A stretch of 64,000 bases of DNA from an uncultured Colwellia sp. (GCA_913063325.1 CAJXYE010000008.1:1-64000); one strand, 5' to 3'. Positions 1 through 9,679 are shown, counted from the stretch's first letter. The notes: generated by a model not told the origin, from the letters alone. Program-made: numbers and translations.

Positions 1-546
1 TGTGTTGGTATACATTCGACCCGTGGGTTTAGCTTTGAGGGAAAGTGTTGAAAGGAAATCATTCAGATTACCGACCGAATAGTTTGCGTATCGGTTATTA
101 TCTTCATTGTCAGTGTTCGTTGGGTTTCTAGGTAGTCCGGCAGTGTGGTTGATTAAGTCGAGCAATTTTATTGGCGGTTCAGGTGCGCCGAATACATTTT
201 CAAACTGAGGAATATGATCCGCAATAGCGTCATGTATGCTCATTTTCCCTTTTGTCTCAAGATCAGCTAGCAATGTTGCCGTAAATGTTTTGGTGACAGA
301 AGCAATTTCGAAAATTGAATTTTCATCAGGCTCTGTTTTGTCTGAAAGAGACATCTGACCAAAGCTGTAAAATCTTGTACCGTTTTTATCAATAACACCA
401 ATTACAGTACTAAGATGATAGCCAAGGTCTATGCGTTTTTGAGTTTGAATACGGACATTTTCAGGTAAGTCTTGTTTCCCATACGCCAAGTTTGAAGCGA
501 GAAATATAGAAACGGTCGCAGCTAGTATAAATTGTGTTATTCTCAT
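1..546 (-). CDS. Serine beta-lactamase-family hydrolase, N-terminal part (cut by window edge)
   Basis: This frame stays open from an ATG at 546 to base 1, giving 182 residues; the rest lies outside the window. A signal peptide (about residues 1-22, ending LASNLAYG) suggests export. The catalytic SxxK motif of the beta-lactamase/penicillin-binding-protein-like fold is S83-V-T-K86. An NHTAGLP segment follows, as in class C-type enzymes and esterases, and the YxN motif is Y179-T-N181 just before the edge. The KTG box would be beyond the window. Family members are class C beta-lactamases, D-aminopeptidases and esterases, and the substrate cannot be told from this half. No gene lies directly upstream on the same strand, so it probably has its own promoter. 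Confidence 0.85.
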   Translation of the reverse strand, partial: MRITQFILAATVSIFLASNLAYGKQDLPENVRIQTQKRIDLGYHLSTVIGVIDKNGTRFYSFGQMSLSDKTEPDENSIFEIASVTKTFTATLLADLETKGKMSIHDAIADHIPQFENVFGAPEPPIKLLDLINHTAGLPRNPTNTDNEDNNRYANYSVGNLNDFLSTLSLKAKPTGRMYTNT

Positions 547-1321
547 TTTGTTAACCTTTACTTGTATGGGAATTCCATAATTTTAGACACCAATAATGCT
601 TTAGTGTTAAGTTTTGTTTCATCATAAGCATAGTTGCCCAAACCTATAGTGTATCAGATGTGGGAGAAGCATAACTGAAGTTTGATAAATTGCAAATTAG
701 CGAATATCCAAGGATCGCTTTTGGCTATAAGTGATCATTCAAGACATAGCTTTAGATTTTTAAATTTCCTTATTTTTTGTGACGTTTTTTATAATTTTAT
801 CACTACTTTTGACGTAAAAGTTTCAATTAATTTATCTCAATCTAGCTACAGCCCAGAAAACCCTGCTCAAGAATTCTCGTGATTGGTGACGATCCACGAG
901 GGAAAATCATCGGGAGTGAAAATTTTATCGGTATTATTAGTTAGGAATAAAGTTCTCATATAGCTTCTATAATAAAGATTCGGATAAGACTCGTGATTAT
1001 CAGTAAATGTAACGGTTGTAGATAGCCTACATAGCAAAGTCATAACTTAATGTGGCCAAACATAGCTACTAACTTCAGGTGATAATGGCCGCTAACCCAA
1101 TGTAGCCCAGATATACAGGATGACAATTTTAGTCATTTAATATATTTACAGAGTTTTTATAGTAATTCTGCTACTTTAAGCTTTAGAAATAGTGATTATT
1201 CAATTTAAAGAACATAAGCTAAAAATTAGACATTGCGAAAGGGGAGTTTTAATTTTTTCTTTCTCAGGTAAATATTGTTTTTTCCAAAATTAATCAGTAA
1301 AGGATATTGAAATAGCAGGTT
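547..1321. other. Long intergenic region, no convincing gene
   Basis: This is a 775-base AT-rich gap between the beta-lactamase-family gene and the response regulator. A 66-codon open frame at 682-882 has no ribosome-binding site and overlaps a dispersed repeat (773-893), so I do not call it. The promoters of both flanking genes must lie here, but no sigma-70 site stands out. Confidence 0.6.
773..893 (+). repeat. Dispersed intergenic repeat, copy A
   Basis: This stretch aligns over its whole length with 35611-35728. Shared blocks include GTGACG/GTGAGG-TTTTT at the left, a CTTTTGA-GTAA block, TAGCTA-AG-CC in the middle and AATTCTC followed by GTGACGAT at the right end. By eye the copies agree at roughly two thirds of positions with few gaps. 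No reading frame is conserved between them, so it looks like a non-coding element. Confidence 0.6.
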
Positions 1322-1993
1322 ATGGTAAAAGTTCTAGTTGTTGAAGATGAGAGAGAGATTGCTGCGCAAGTGGCCAAGTATATTATCCGTGAGGGCTACA
1401 AGCCTATTGTCTTAAATTCCGGTGAAATGGTTATCGAGACGGTAAAAGAAGAGTTGCCCGATATTATTCTTTTAGATGTAATGCTTCCCGTTAAAGATGG
1501 CGTTCAGTGCTGTAAAGAAATCAGAGAGTTTTCTGATATACCAATCATTATGTTAACGGCTAAAAAAACAGAGAATGACAGGATTTCTGGCTTGCAAGCT
1601 GGTGTTGATGATTATGTTTGTAAGCCTTTTAGCGCTAAAGAGTTGATGCTTCGTATTCAAGCAATTTTAAAGCGCTCAGGTATCCTAAATAATCAAGAAA
1701 CATCAGGATTGAAATTAGATAAAAATGGTTTCTTTTTAAAGTTTAATAATAAAGAAACCAAGTTAACAAATTTAGAGTTTTCTTTACTTAATCTACTTAT
1801 GCAAAAACCAGGCAGAATATACTCTAGAGAGCAAATAATTGAGCTTGCTTATAAAAATGAACGGGATATTTCAGATAGAGCTATTGATAGTCATATTAAA
1901 AATATCCGAAAGAAGGTTCGTTCACTTAATATTGAAAATAATATTATTGAAACAACTTATGGTGCTGGCTTTCGTTATGTCCCTATCAGCTAA
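1322..1993 (+). CDS. OmpR-family response regulator, BaeR-like, with no kinase gene beside it
   Basis: The protein is 223 residues. Its N-terminal receiver domain (1-118) has the acidic pocket E8-D9-E10, phospho-acceptor D52 (ILLDVMLP), T79 and K101 (CKPF). A winged-helix OmpR DNA-binding domain follows (about 128-222) with the SREQ and DRAIDSHIKNIRKK recognition region. Wording such as IREFSDIPI-MLTAK and DDY-CKP is that of E. coli BaeR. It should bind promoters after phosphorylation. No histidine kinase adjoins it; a converging hydrolase gene overlaps its end by 8 bases. The three BaeS-like kinases at 7395-13736 are plausible partners, but that is an inference. Its ribosome-binding site is weak. 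Confidence 0.9.
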   Translation: MVKVLVVEDEREIAAQVAKYIIREGYKPIVLNSGEMVIETVKEELPDIILLDVMLPVKDGVQCCKEIREFSDIPIIMLTAKKTENDRISGLQAGVDDYVCKPFSAKELMLRIQAILKRSGILNNQETSGLKLDKNGFFLKFNNKETKLTNLEFSLLNLLMQKPGRIYSREQIIELAYKNERDISDRAIDSHIKNIRKKVRSLNIENNIIETTYGAGFRYVPIS

Positions 1994-2831
1994 CATTAGA
2001 TAACAACAGATCGTCCTTGTTCGGTGATAATTCAAATGACTCTATTACATTGAGGACTTTTCTCGAGTGTAATATTTTTTTGTGTCCAAGCTTGTTCGTC
2101 GTTACTAAAGTTGTTTTTGATGACAAAGTGAACTTTTCAATCATAGTAAAGGGAGCAAGGTCATCTTGAGTATCATGAATGATTTTAAGTTGGCCTTCAA
2201 AAGCGTTAAGTTTAGATATTGTGCAAAGCTCTGCTATAGGCATTCTTTCTCGTTTAGAGATATCACTAATGGATTGATTTAATAACTTTTCATCAAACCC
2301 TGAATGGTATGCTCGGTTTTGCAGAAATTGATAGATATCTAAAATAGGGGATATCAATAAAAGATCTTTATTATAACTTTTGAACCATTTACTGTTAGCT
2401 ATTGCTGATGCGCCAATACCATGAGCGATAACCATGTTTGGTGCAAAAAGATTAGCAGAAACATCATCAAATACCTTAATCATTTGTTGTAAATTACTAA
2501 ATTTTCCTTGGCTATTGCCGTGGGCTGGGAAATCAAAACATATTGTTGAATAACCTCGCTCAGCAAGTTTTTGCATCAGCGGCCAAAAATCAAAGGCACT
2601 GCCAGACCATCCGTGTACTAACCAAATACATTTACCTTCACCATATCGGTACGCATTTAGTTGCCCATAACGTGTTTTAACGTCAAATTTCTTAACATGC
2701 TTTGGCCAATTAGAAGGCTGTTTCTTCGGTTTAAATAGAGCATTTTTTGCTACTTTTAAAGCTAAATTAGGAACTAAAATCCTCAGGGTTTTAGTGCTTG
2801 CTTTTGTCCAAAATACTTTTAGTTTCTTCAT
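1986..2831 (-). CDS. Alpha/beta hydrolase-fold protein with the nucleophile replaced
   Basis: The protein is 281 residues. The fold is shown by the HGWSG oxyanion-type turn near residue 74, the FDFPAHG segment and a C-terminal acid/histidine region (HDTQDD, then NKLGHKK). At the nucleophile elbow, where the family has G-x-S-x-G, this protein reads A-H-G-I-G, so the serine is a glycine. It may be inactive as a hydrolase, use another residue, or act as a binding protein. There is no signal peptide, so it is probably cytoplasmic. The gene converges on the BaeR-like regulator with an 8-base overlap, so the two would make antisense ends if transcribed past their stops. Confidence 0.8.
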   Translation of the reverse strand: MKKLKVFWTKASTKTLRILVPNLALKVAKNALFKPKKQPSNWPKHVKKFDVKTRYGQLNAYRYGEGKCIWLVHGWSGSAFDFWPLMQKLAERGYSTICFDFPAHGNSQGKFSNLQQMIKVFDDVSANLFAPNMVIAHGIGASAIANSKWFKSYNKDLLLISPILDIYQFLQNRAYHSGFDEKLLNQSISDISKRERMPIAELCTISKLNAFEGQLKIIHDTQDDLAPFTMIEKFTLSSKTTLVTTNKLGHKKILHSRKVLNVIESFELSPNKDDLLLSNVS

Positions 2832-3255
2832 TATTTAATCTTTGATTCCATCTAAGTATTGATCTAGTTTACAAAGGAAATGTGAATTAAATAAGGATAA
2901 AACAAATAAAGAATTTCATTAGTCTCCATCAAAAATCCTCATTTGTTTTTTATCATTTACTTTGAATATTTAGATTTGATGGCAATGATTAGGTCAATAG
3001 TGATGTATCTTTTATGGAAGAAGGGCACAATTATTTTAACGACTTTGGTTTGCTTTTCTACACTTAGCCTTACCAGCTTGATTATTATTTAACATCATGT
3101 TTCATCGTGGCAATATGCTTTCACTCATGTTTTTCCAGTGAATCAATCAGTGCTATAGTTGATTTTTTTAGGAAAGGTTAACGGTATCACGACACTTTCT
3201 TTTAGGAAGTAACCTGCTACGCTCTTTTGTACTATTTTATTGATATGAGATAAAA
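2832..3255. other. Intergenic region between divergent genes
   Basis: These 424 bases separate the divergent hydrolase and deaminase genes and must hold both promoters. A 37-codon frame at 2979-3092 (+) would encode a single hydrophobic helix, but it lacks a ribosome-binding site and is not called. No strong hairpin or repeat is visible. Confidence 0.5.
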
Positions 3256-3840
3256 ATGACGCCTCTTTTTAATGAACAAACAGATAAAAATGAAGCCGTT
3301 CTAAATGCTATTGCACATATGCCTACCCAAAGTTTATCTACTTTGATGGGTAGTGATTTTACTCTAGAACTCACCGATATCGACTTTATGCGCATCGCCG
3401 TATTGCTTGCGAAAAAAAGTTATGATGAAGGTGGTTGCCCTATTGGTGCGGTTATTATTGATAACAAGACCAGAAATATTGTAGGTAAAGGCCATAATAC
3501 GCTTATTCAAGAAGACCACCCTTACAACCATGGTGAAACTTCAGCTATGCGCGATGCTGGTAGGATAGACTTTAGCCGAACTTCATTATTTACTACCCTT
3601 AGCCCTTGTGATGTTTGTGCAACATTATTATATATGAGAGGAGTAAATCGCGTGGTAGTCGGCGACATAACCAATGCATCAGGTAATGAAGCACTTTTGC
3701 GTGATAAAGGTGTTCAAGTTGATATCTTAGAGGATCAACAAGGCATCTCACTCTACAGTCAATTTCGTCGAGAAAAGCCAGATCAAGATTTAGAGGATTG
3801 GCAAGGGCTAAGTGCCTTGTGCAATCATATAATCGTATAG
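3256..3840 (+). CDS. Cytosine deaminase-like zinc enzyme (yeast FCY1 type)
   Basis: This 194-residue protein belongs to the cytidine/deoxycytidylate deaminase fold. The zinc site is H92-G-E94, with E94 as proton shuttle, and P117-C118-D-V-C121. The GHNTLIQ segment, the TTLSPCDVC block and a C-terminal stretch around EDW resemble fungal cytosine deaminase, which converts cytosine to uracil. It is unrelated in fold to E. coli CodA. Relatives also act on guanine or other nucleobases, so the substrate is tentative. It is about 35 residues longer at the N-terminus than FCY1; an internal start (M31 or M45) is possible. The TGAGAT upstream of 3256 is a weak ribosome-binding site. It looks monocistronic. 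Confidence 0.82.
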   Translation: MTPLFNEQTDKNEAVLNAIAHMPTQSLSTLMGSDFTLELTDIDFMRIAVLLAKKSYDEGGCPIGAVIIDNKTRNIVGKGHNTLIQEDHPYNHGETSAMRDAGRIDFSRTSLFTTLSPCDVCATLLYMRGVNRVVVGDITNASGNEALLRDKGVQVDILEDQQGISLYSQFRREKPDQDLEDWQGLSALCNHIIV

Positions 3841-4094
3841 GTAACTAGGTAGTAGCTTTCGTGAGTAAACTAAAATAGCAACAACATTTATTTCAGAAAA
3901 TAAGCATATTGTCCATTAGCGACATTGTCTTTATTTTAATCATTTTCTTATTCCCATCTAATATTTTTATCCTCAGTGCATGCACAATGATCAGTTATTA
4001 ATTAGTGGTGTTTCCGCAGGTGAAACGATTATTTTAAAATGCGAGTTTAGTAAAGTATTTAACGAAGTAAAGCTAACAGTAAAGGGTAATTATA

Positions 4095-6443
4095 ATGAAA
4101 TTCTTTGCAGGAAAACTAACCATATTACCAATAATAATATGTTTAATGATGGTTTTATATTCCACTGTGAGTATTTCTCATACACAGGATAAAAATGGTA
4201 AAACATTAACCGAACATAATGCCCTGTTTCATAAAATAGGAGCACACCCGAATTATCCTTATTTTGATAAAAATTTGATTTGCCCTGATGGGGAGTTAAC
4301 AGATAAAGAAGAAAATAATTATCAAGCAATGCTACCTACAGGCTCAGTAATTAGCAGTCAACGAGAGAAGCTTGCTTCTTTACTTGATAGTCACAATTTA
4401 GGTGATGTGCCCCCTGCGCCTATCGTTCGAGATAGTTTGGTTAAGTTGGGCCGTTATTTGGCCTTTGATAAATTACTCAGTGGTAATCGTGATATAGCTT
4501 GCATGAGTTGTCACCATCCTAATGTATTTACGGGGGATGAACGTATGCTTGGTTTTGGTACTGGGGCACATTCGACACCCGAAGCAAAAGAGAGAGGGCG
4601 TATAGCATTAGGCTTAAAAATTAATGAGGCAAATGAATTTTCAGATCGCTTGTTATCATTGGGTACCGATAGAACCGGATATCTAGATACGGTCATTTCA
4701 CGGCATACTCCGCCTTTATATAATTTACATGCTTATGATAATTTATTTTGGGATGGCCGAATTGAATACCAAGTAGCTACTGAAGTATCAACAGGTCCCT
4801 TTTATGCAAGAGATAGCAGTCAGCTCATGCGCCGTGTAAGTAGTGTTTCTGTTGATGGCTATGCCAATAATGGCAATATAAAAATATTTAATGAATACCG
4901 CTCGAAAGGCACTGTAGCTTCACCGGTTTGGAAAAATAATCAGCTAATTGATAGCGATGTCGTTACTGTACTAGGAGAGCTTAAGTTTTTAGGAGAAATT
5001 GAGCAGGTAAGTGACAATGCTACTTTATATGAAGTGAGTACGCCTGCAGGTGATGAGCTAAAAACAATATCATCAACGCTTGAGTTTGGTATTGTCTCAG
5101 CTTTACCACTTTTTCCTATGCTTTCACATGTTGAGATGATTGGTAAAAACCTAACAGGGTATGAGTACCCAAAAGATGGAAGTTGTCCTTCGTCGAGTGA
5201 AAATGACATTGCTGCAAGCTCGAACGAACCGGGAAGTGAAACCCTAAATGTATGGACTGCTCTGATTAAACGTTTAAGTTGTGAGGCACCAGACTACTTA
5301 GTTCATTTATCTGGCGCCTACCCAGATGTTGATGATTGGACTGATGTCAATGCGGGTCATATTGCTAATGCTATAGCAGGTTACATGATTGATGAGTTTA
5401 GCTCTTCTAACACACCTTTAAGTGAGTTTAGAAAAGCAGTGAAAGCTGATATCCCTTATCAAGATATTGATGTGCTTACTCGGGGCCAAGTATTAGGTGC
5501 AATCCGCTTTATAGAGGTAGGTTGTGCAAATTGCCATTCTGGGCCTTTATTCTCTGATTTTGATTTTCATAATACAGGCTTAGCGCAATTGGGCCCTGGA
5601 AAAATTGATGATATAGAAACCATGAATGCAATGCTTACTCCTCAAAATAGCAATGCCCCGAATGATGGCAATAATCTCTTTACTGGGGACTTAGGTCGTA
5701 AGCACCATCAAGCAACGGCAGGAAAGTTTACCTTTAGGACTTCACCTTTGATAAATGTTGCTGAAACTTGGACTCGTGGTCATGCAGGACAATATTTAAA
5801 GCTAGATGATTTTATTGAGCATTATCGTGATCCAATTACAGCATATGTGAATTATGGGCAATGTTTTAGCGGTCCCTTAGGTGGGCAGGTAGGCGGTGCA
5901 ACAACAAATGGTAGTGATAGTTATGGATTTGCTGCAGCCAATGGTGTTGGTAGTGAGCTCCTAGCTATGCACTGGGATTCTGAAGGCAAGTATAATGAGC
6001 AAAATCCACATGATGATGAGATCATTACTACACTTGATGTAGAGGTAAAAAACCTAACCAATACCCATAATGGTACTGTGATGACGCGTCTAGATGTGAA
6101 GGCTATCTCTCAATTTTTGAACGCATTAACGAGTAAAGAGGTATGTGATAACTCTTGGCCATTAAGCTCGGATGGTCGTAGAGATGTATCTAACGACCCA
6201 ACTAATGCTAGTGATCCTTATTATCATTATCAGCAAGCAGTAGTTAGCCCGCCAATAATGAAACGTATTAAAAAAGTCGGTTCAAGTGGTGACGGTAGTA
6301 GCGTTTTGTTCAATAGAAATTCGGTTAAGGATATTCCAAGAATTGAGACAAAAAACAATAGTTATAGTTATATAGACTTATCCCACCCTATTAGTGGTTT
6401 GCCAGTCGATTGGTTTTATCGTGTTGCATGTGCGGCAAATTAG
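4095..6443 (+). CDS. Di-heme cytochrome c peroxidase/MauG-family protein, enlarged
   Basis: The protein is 782 residues. An N-terminal hydrophobic signal (about 1-28) sends it to the periplasm. Two haem c attachment sites are visible: C136-M-S-C139-H140 and C477-A-N-C480-H481. Around them are the usual family segments, such as LGRYLAFDKLLS before the first site, FWDGR after it, SGPLFSDFDFHNTGL after the second, and LINVAETWTRGHAG nearer the C-terminus. Classical bacterial cytochrome c peroxidases are about 320-350 residues with their two sites roughly 150 apart. Here the sites are 341 residues apart, so a large insertion separates them. Members reduce hydrogen peroxide or carry out MauG-like oxidations; the substrate is unknown. 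AAAGGG lies 9 bases before the ATG. Confidence 0.85.
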   Translation: MKFFAGKLTILPIIICLMMVLYSTVSISHTQDKNGKTLTEHNALFHKIGAHPNYPYFDKNLICPDGELTDKEENNYQAMLPTGSVISSQREKLASLLDSHNLGDVPPAPIVRDSLVKLGRYLAFDKLLSGNRDIACMSCHHPNVFTGDERMLGFGTGAHSTPEAKERGRIALGLKINEANEFSDRLLSLGTDRTGYLDTVISRHTPPLYNLHAYDNLFWDGRIEYQVATEVSTGPFYARDSSQLMRRVSSVSVDGYANNGNIKIFNEYRSKGTVASPVWKNNQLIDSDVVTVLGELKFLGEIEQVSDNATLYEVSTPAGDELKTISSTLEFGIVSALPLFPMLSHVEMIGKNLTGYEYPKDGSCPSSSENDIAASSNEPGSETLNVWTALIKRLSCEAPDYLVHLSGAYPDVDDWTDVNAGHIANAIAGYMIDEFSSSNTPLSEFRKAVKADIPYQDIDVLTRGQVLGAIRFIEVGCANCHSGPLFSDFDFHNTGLAQLGPGKIDDIETMNAMLTPQNSNAPNDGNNLFTGDLGRKHHQATAGKFTFRTSPLINVAETWTRGHAGQYLKLDDFIEHYRDPITAYVNYGQCFSGPLGGQVGGATTNGSDSYGFAAANGVGSELLAMHWDSEGKYNEQNPHDDEIITTLDVEVKNLTNTHNGTVMTRLDVKAISQFLNALTSKEVCDNSWPLSSDGRRDVSNDPTNASDPYYHYQQAVVSPPIMKRIKKVGSSGDGSSVLFNRNSVKDIPRIETKNNSYSYIDLSHPISGLPVDWFYRVACAAN

Positions 6444-6482
6444 AGTATTCAATTGGTTAAGAGAAAATATGGGAGAGGTTTA

Positions 6483-6516
6483 AGAGCATAACGAGTGTTT
6501 GCTATGCTCTATTTTA
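6483..6516 (+). terminator. Stem-loop terminator after the di-heme cytochrome gene
   Basis: An 8-base stem (AGAGCATA / TATGCTCT) with a 12-base loop is followed by ATTTT. It lies between two converging genes and suits the plus-strand cytochrome transcript. Confidence 0.5.
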
Positions 6517-6560
6517 CTGATAGATACTTGCTAATTATTTCTTTTGTATTGGGTAAGCGT

Positions 6561-7193
6561 TTAATTTCTCAATAGATTCGTTACTTTACTCTTTCGGCGC
6601 AAGGCAATTAATCCAGCAAATCCAAATAATAATGCACTTGTTGGCTCTGGCACACTAATAGGATCATTTTCAGGTAAGGGATCTGGGTAGAAAGCATCAT
6701 CATATGGGTGCTGGTTAAAAGCAACATTGGTAATGGTATTTACATGACTTAGGTTCAACTCACCTTCAGAATACTTTGCCGCTGAGTCTGTAAAGCTTAT
6801 ATCTGTTTCACTAAAGTGATAGTCGCCAGTAAGCATATAAAAGCCAAATACATCGCCATTTAAATAGTTATAATCAATTATCTGCTCGCCATTCCAACTA
6901 TAAATTACGTCTTTTGGGGTGTTGTAAAACATGTCAGCATAAAATACATCATTTCTTAATATTTCAGTACGTTCAGGCACTAAAGTATAAAGTGTCTTTA
7001 AACCCCAAGAGTTTTTAAAGTAAATGCCAAAGTCTGATATTGTTCCAAAAGTACTGGTTATTTTCATGTAAGTACGGTCTCTACTATCTAGTGCAAATAG
7101 CCCATCCCCTGTGTGTATTAACCCTGCACTTACAAAGCCTATATGTGAGGTTGCTGCTAATAATAGCGCAGGTAATTTAATCCCTATCTTCAT
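6561..7193 (-). CDS. PEP-CTERM sorting-domain protein
   Basis: This 210-residue exported protein has a signal peptide (about 1-23, ending GFVSAG). Its C-terminal tripartite sorting signal reads VPEPTSALLFGFAGLIALRR, that is a PEP motif, a hydrophobic helix and basic residues. Such tails are cleaved by exosortase (EpsH/XrtA family) and usually go with exopolysaccharide production; no exosortase is in this window. The central part (about 25-175) has no motif I recognise. The ribosome-binding site AAGGAAA sits 6 bases before the ATG. The gene is transcribed toward the cytochrome gene and is followed upstream by a 200-base gap that should carry its promoter. Confidence 0.88.
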   Translation of the reverse strand: MKIGIKLPALLLAATSHIGFVSAGLIHTGDGLFALDSRDRTYMKITSTFGTISDFGIYFKNSWGLKTLYTLVPERTEILRNDVFYADMFYNTPKDVIYSWNGEQIIDYNYLNGDVFGFYMLTGDYHFSETDISFTDSAAKYSEGELNLSHVNTITNVAFNQHPYDDAFYPDPLPENDPISVPEPTSALLFGFAGLIALRRKSKVTNLLRN

Positions 7194-7394
7194 GGCGTTT
7201 CCTTTTTAAATGACGAAGTAAATATTCAGGGAAAGTCAGTGTCGCTCTATTGCTTTTCTAATTGCAATATTTTGCATAAATTGAAATTTCCCTGTTTAAC
7301 TTTGGCAATTTTAGGAAAAGAGTAAGGATAAAATATGGAGTAATTCAAGGTATACACATTTATACAGCTTTATTATTAAGTATTAGAGATACCT

Positions 7395-9407
7395 TTAAAC
7401 AGGTAAGGTTATAACAACCTTAAGACCACCTAAATTTGACTGTTCAGCAAATATTGTTCCGCCATGCTCTTTAATTAAGCTCTTACAGATTGCTAATCCT
7501 AATCCTGAGCCACCAGTTTCTCTGCTGCGTGAACTTTCTACACGATATAAGCGTTCAAAAATAGACACTAAATCTTTATCAAGTACTGCAGGTGCACTAT
7601 CTTCTATTGATAAATAAAGAGTATTGTCTTTCACTCTCGAAGATAATTTAACTTGTCCTGGTTTATCTGTGTATTTAATACTATTGCTGAGTAAGTTAAT
7701 AAACACCTGCTTAATTCTATCTTTATCGTAGTTAACAACTAAGTTACTGGGTATATTTTTATCTATTTCAAAGGTAAGTTTGTTTTTATTAACAAATTGT
7801 TTTAACTCACATTCCCAAAGATCCAAGGTGCTATTAAGCTCAAAAGGTTCAACATTTAGTTGTAAGGCACCAACATCTGATTGCGCTAATTGATGAATAT
7901 CATCAATTAGGTGTTGAATATCAATGATTTTATTATCTAAAGCGTCATAACTTGCTTGTACATCTTCTTCTAGATCGTCTTTAAGTGATTCAACTTGAAG
8001 TTTCAATACCGTAAGGGGAGTGCTAAGTTCATGGGAAACGTCAGCAAGTAGTTTATTTTTTTTAGTTAACAGTTCATCCATGAAATGATTTTCTTTGATG
8101 ACTAATTTTTTTCGTTGTATTTGTAAATAGGAAAACCCAAGTAAGAACACCACGATAAAAAGGGTTGTTCCTAGAACTATGGCCAGTTTCTGCTCTAAAA
8201 TTATATTATCTAGTTGTTTTAAATTATTATCAAAAATTTGCGCAGCTTGTATCGTAGATTGTTTAACAAAGTTGTTTTTAGACTGCCTTTCTTTATCAAT
8301 TAATTTAAATGCCGATTTAGTAATATTCGTCGGCTTATTATTCATAAGACCAGAAATCAGTAATACTTCTTTTTTAATCGGTTTCTTATTAGGAAATAGT
8401 TGTTCCACTTTTTTCAATATTTGATAGCTTTGTTCTATCTTTCCTACTCTGAAATAAGCGATGCTGAGTAACTCATAAGTAGCTTGAATATAGGAAATAT
8501 TTTGACTGTTTGTTGTTTCTTTTAACCCGGCCTCTAAAAATATAATACTTTGTGGCCAATCCTCTTCTAGTTGTGCCACTTTGGCCGATAAGTAGTAGAA
8601 TTTAAGCATTGCACCAATGTATTTAGGCTGCTCTTTAGAAAACTCCTTAAGTTCAACTAAATGTTGCTTAGCTAAATCGAGATCTACTAATGCAGTGCTG
8701 TAATGGATAGCATTGATAATCGAGGCGTACACACTATTCATGTCATTAGTGGCTGCAAATGACTGGTGAGCAAGTGCATTATATTCATATGCTTTATCAT
8801 AAATTAATGCGCGAAAAGAAAGGCTTGCTGCTTGGTTGTAAATAATTTGTTTAATGATTGGTTCAAGTTTTTGATTTTTTGCAATATCAAAAGCTTCATC
8901 AAATAACTTAAGGCTCTTTGATATGCCTTGTTCTTTATTTTGTAAACATTTGGCGTAATAGGCGATAGACTTTGCGATTAGACTAGGTTGAGCTATTTCC
9001 CTTGAGATCAATAAAGCCCGCTCTCTATCTTCACAAGGAGTGGCATTGTAATAATCAATACTGCCAGCGGCTATAGAGCGTTCAATAAGTAATTTAACCA
9101 ATAACTCAGAGGCTGGTAATTTATGTTCTTTATGGAGTTCAATGCCCTTAGTAAAGGCTATTACAGCATCGTTAAGTTGACGTTGCTCTTCATGATTTTC
9201 GCCTCGTAAAAACCAGTACAGGCTTTGTTCCGAGTAGCTAAAGTGCTTTAATTGAGTTTCTGCCTCTTGTAAAAAACTTAATTCATCAAGGTTATTACTT
9301 GCCAGTTTAAGTTGGTTTTTAAACTCAATAAAAGACTGTCCAAACGATGCTGAACTCACAAAGAGTACTGAACAAAGGATTATTTTAATAAGGAGTAAAA
9401 TGTTCAA
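7395..9407 (-). CDS. TPR-type membrane sensor histidine kinase with BaeS-like core (paralogue 1)
   Basis: The protein is 670 residues. It has a signal peptide or first helix (1-24), a long helical TPR-like sensor (about 25-400) outside the membrane, one transmembrane helix (about 408-428), a short coiled coil and the kinase core. The phospho-acceptor is H459 in ADVSHELSTPL. The ATPase domain has the N box NLLSNSIKYTD, the IEDSAP turn, the FERLYRVE segment and the G2 loop GGSGLGLAI. DSAP and FERxYR are hallmarks of BaeS. The start is TTG at 9407, with AGAGAG 5 bases upstream and no nearby ATG. It is separated by 270 bases from paralogue 2 and has no regulator gene next to it. Confidence 0.9.
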   Translation of the reverse strand: MNILLLIKIILCSVLFVSSASFGQSFIEFKNQLKLASNNLDELSFLQEAETQLKHFSYSEQSLYWFLRGENHEEQRQLNDAVIAFTKGIELHKEHKLPASELLVKLLIERSIAAGSIDYYNATPCEDRERALLISREIAQPSLIAKSIAYYAKCLQNKEQGISKSLKLFDEAFDIAKNQKLEPIIKQIIYNQAASLSFRALIYDKAYEYNALAHQSFAATNDMNSVYASIINAIHYSTALVDLDLAKQHLVELKEFSKEQPKYIGAMLKFYYLSAKVAQLEEDWPQSIIFLEAGLKETTNSQNISYIQATYELLSIAYFRVGKIEQSYQILKKVEQLFPNKKPIKKEVLLISGLMNNKPTNITKSAFKLIDKERQSKNNFVKQSTIQAAQIFDNNLKQLDNIILEQKLAIVLGTTLFIVVFLLGFSYLQIQRKKLVIKENHFMDELLTKKNKLLADVSHELSTPLTVLKLQVESLKDDLEEDVQASYDALDNKIIDIQHLIDDIHQLAQSDVGALQLNVEPFELNSTLDLWECELKQFVNKNKLTFEIDKNIPSNLVVNYDKDRIKQVFINLLSNSIKYTDKPGQVKLSSRVKDNTLYLSIEDSAPAVLDKDLVSIFERLYRVESSRSRETGGSGLGLAICKSLIKEHGGTIFAEQSNLGGLKVVITLPV

Positions 9408-9679
9408 CGGGACTCTCTTAACGCTAAAAACATTGATGCGGCTTTAGCTATCACTAGTGGTTATTCCTGAAGCCTGCAGAACGATAAAATACAGTGAATT
9501 TATTTAATTAGCCGTGGACATTAACATAAATGTTCCTATTTTTCTCTGCAATTTCTCGCAAGGCTATTAGCTGCGAGGAAGGGCGGTTTACGGTTAGTTT
9601 ACAGCAAGAGCATTTCTAGACTATTTGGTCACATGCAGTTGATTGAGGGTAACTCTTTCGACTGTGTGTGTTAAGTAAA

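Noticed and set aside
682-882. 66-codon plus-strand frame upstream of the BaeR-like regulator
   Set aside because: It has no ribosome-binding site and overlaps a dispersed repeat whose other copy does not keep the frame.
2979-3092. 37-codon frame for a single hydrophobic helix
   Set aside because: No ribosome-binding site and a composition expected of AT-rich intergenic DNA; mentioned only in the intergenic entry.
3980-4192. 70-codon frame overlapping the start of the di-heme cytochrome gene
   Set aside because: It overlaps a well-supported signal peptide in another frame and has no features of its own.
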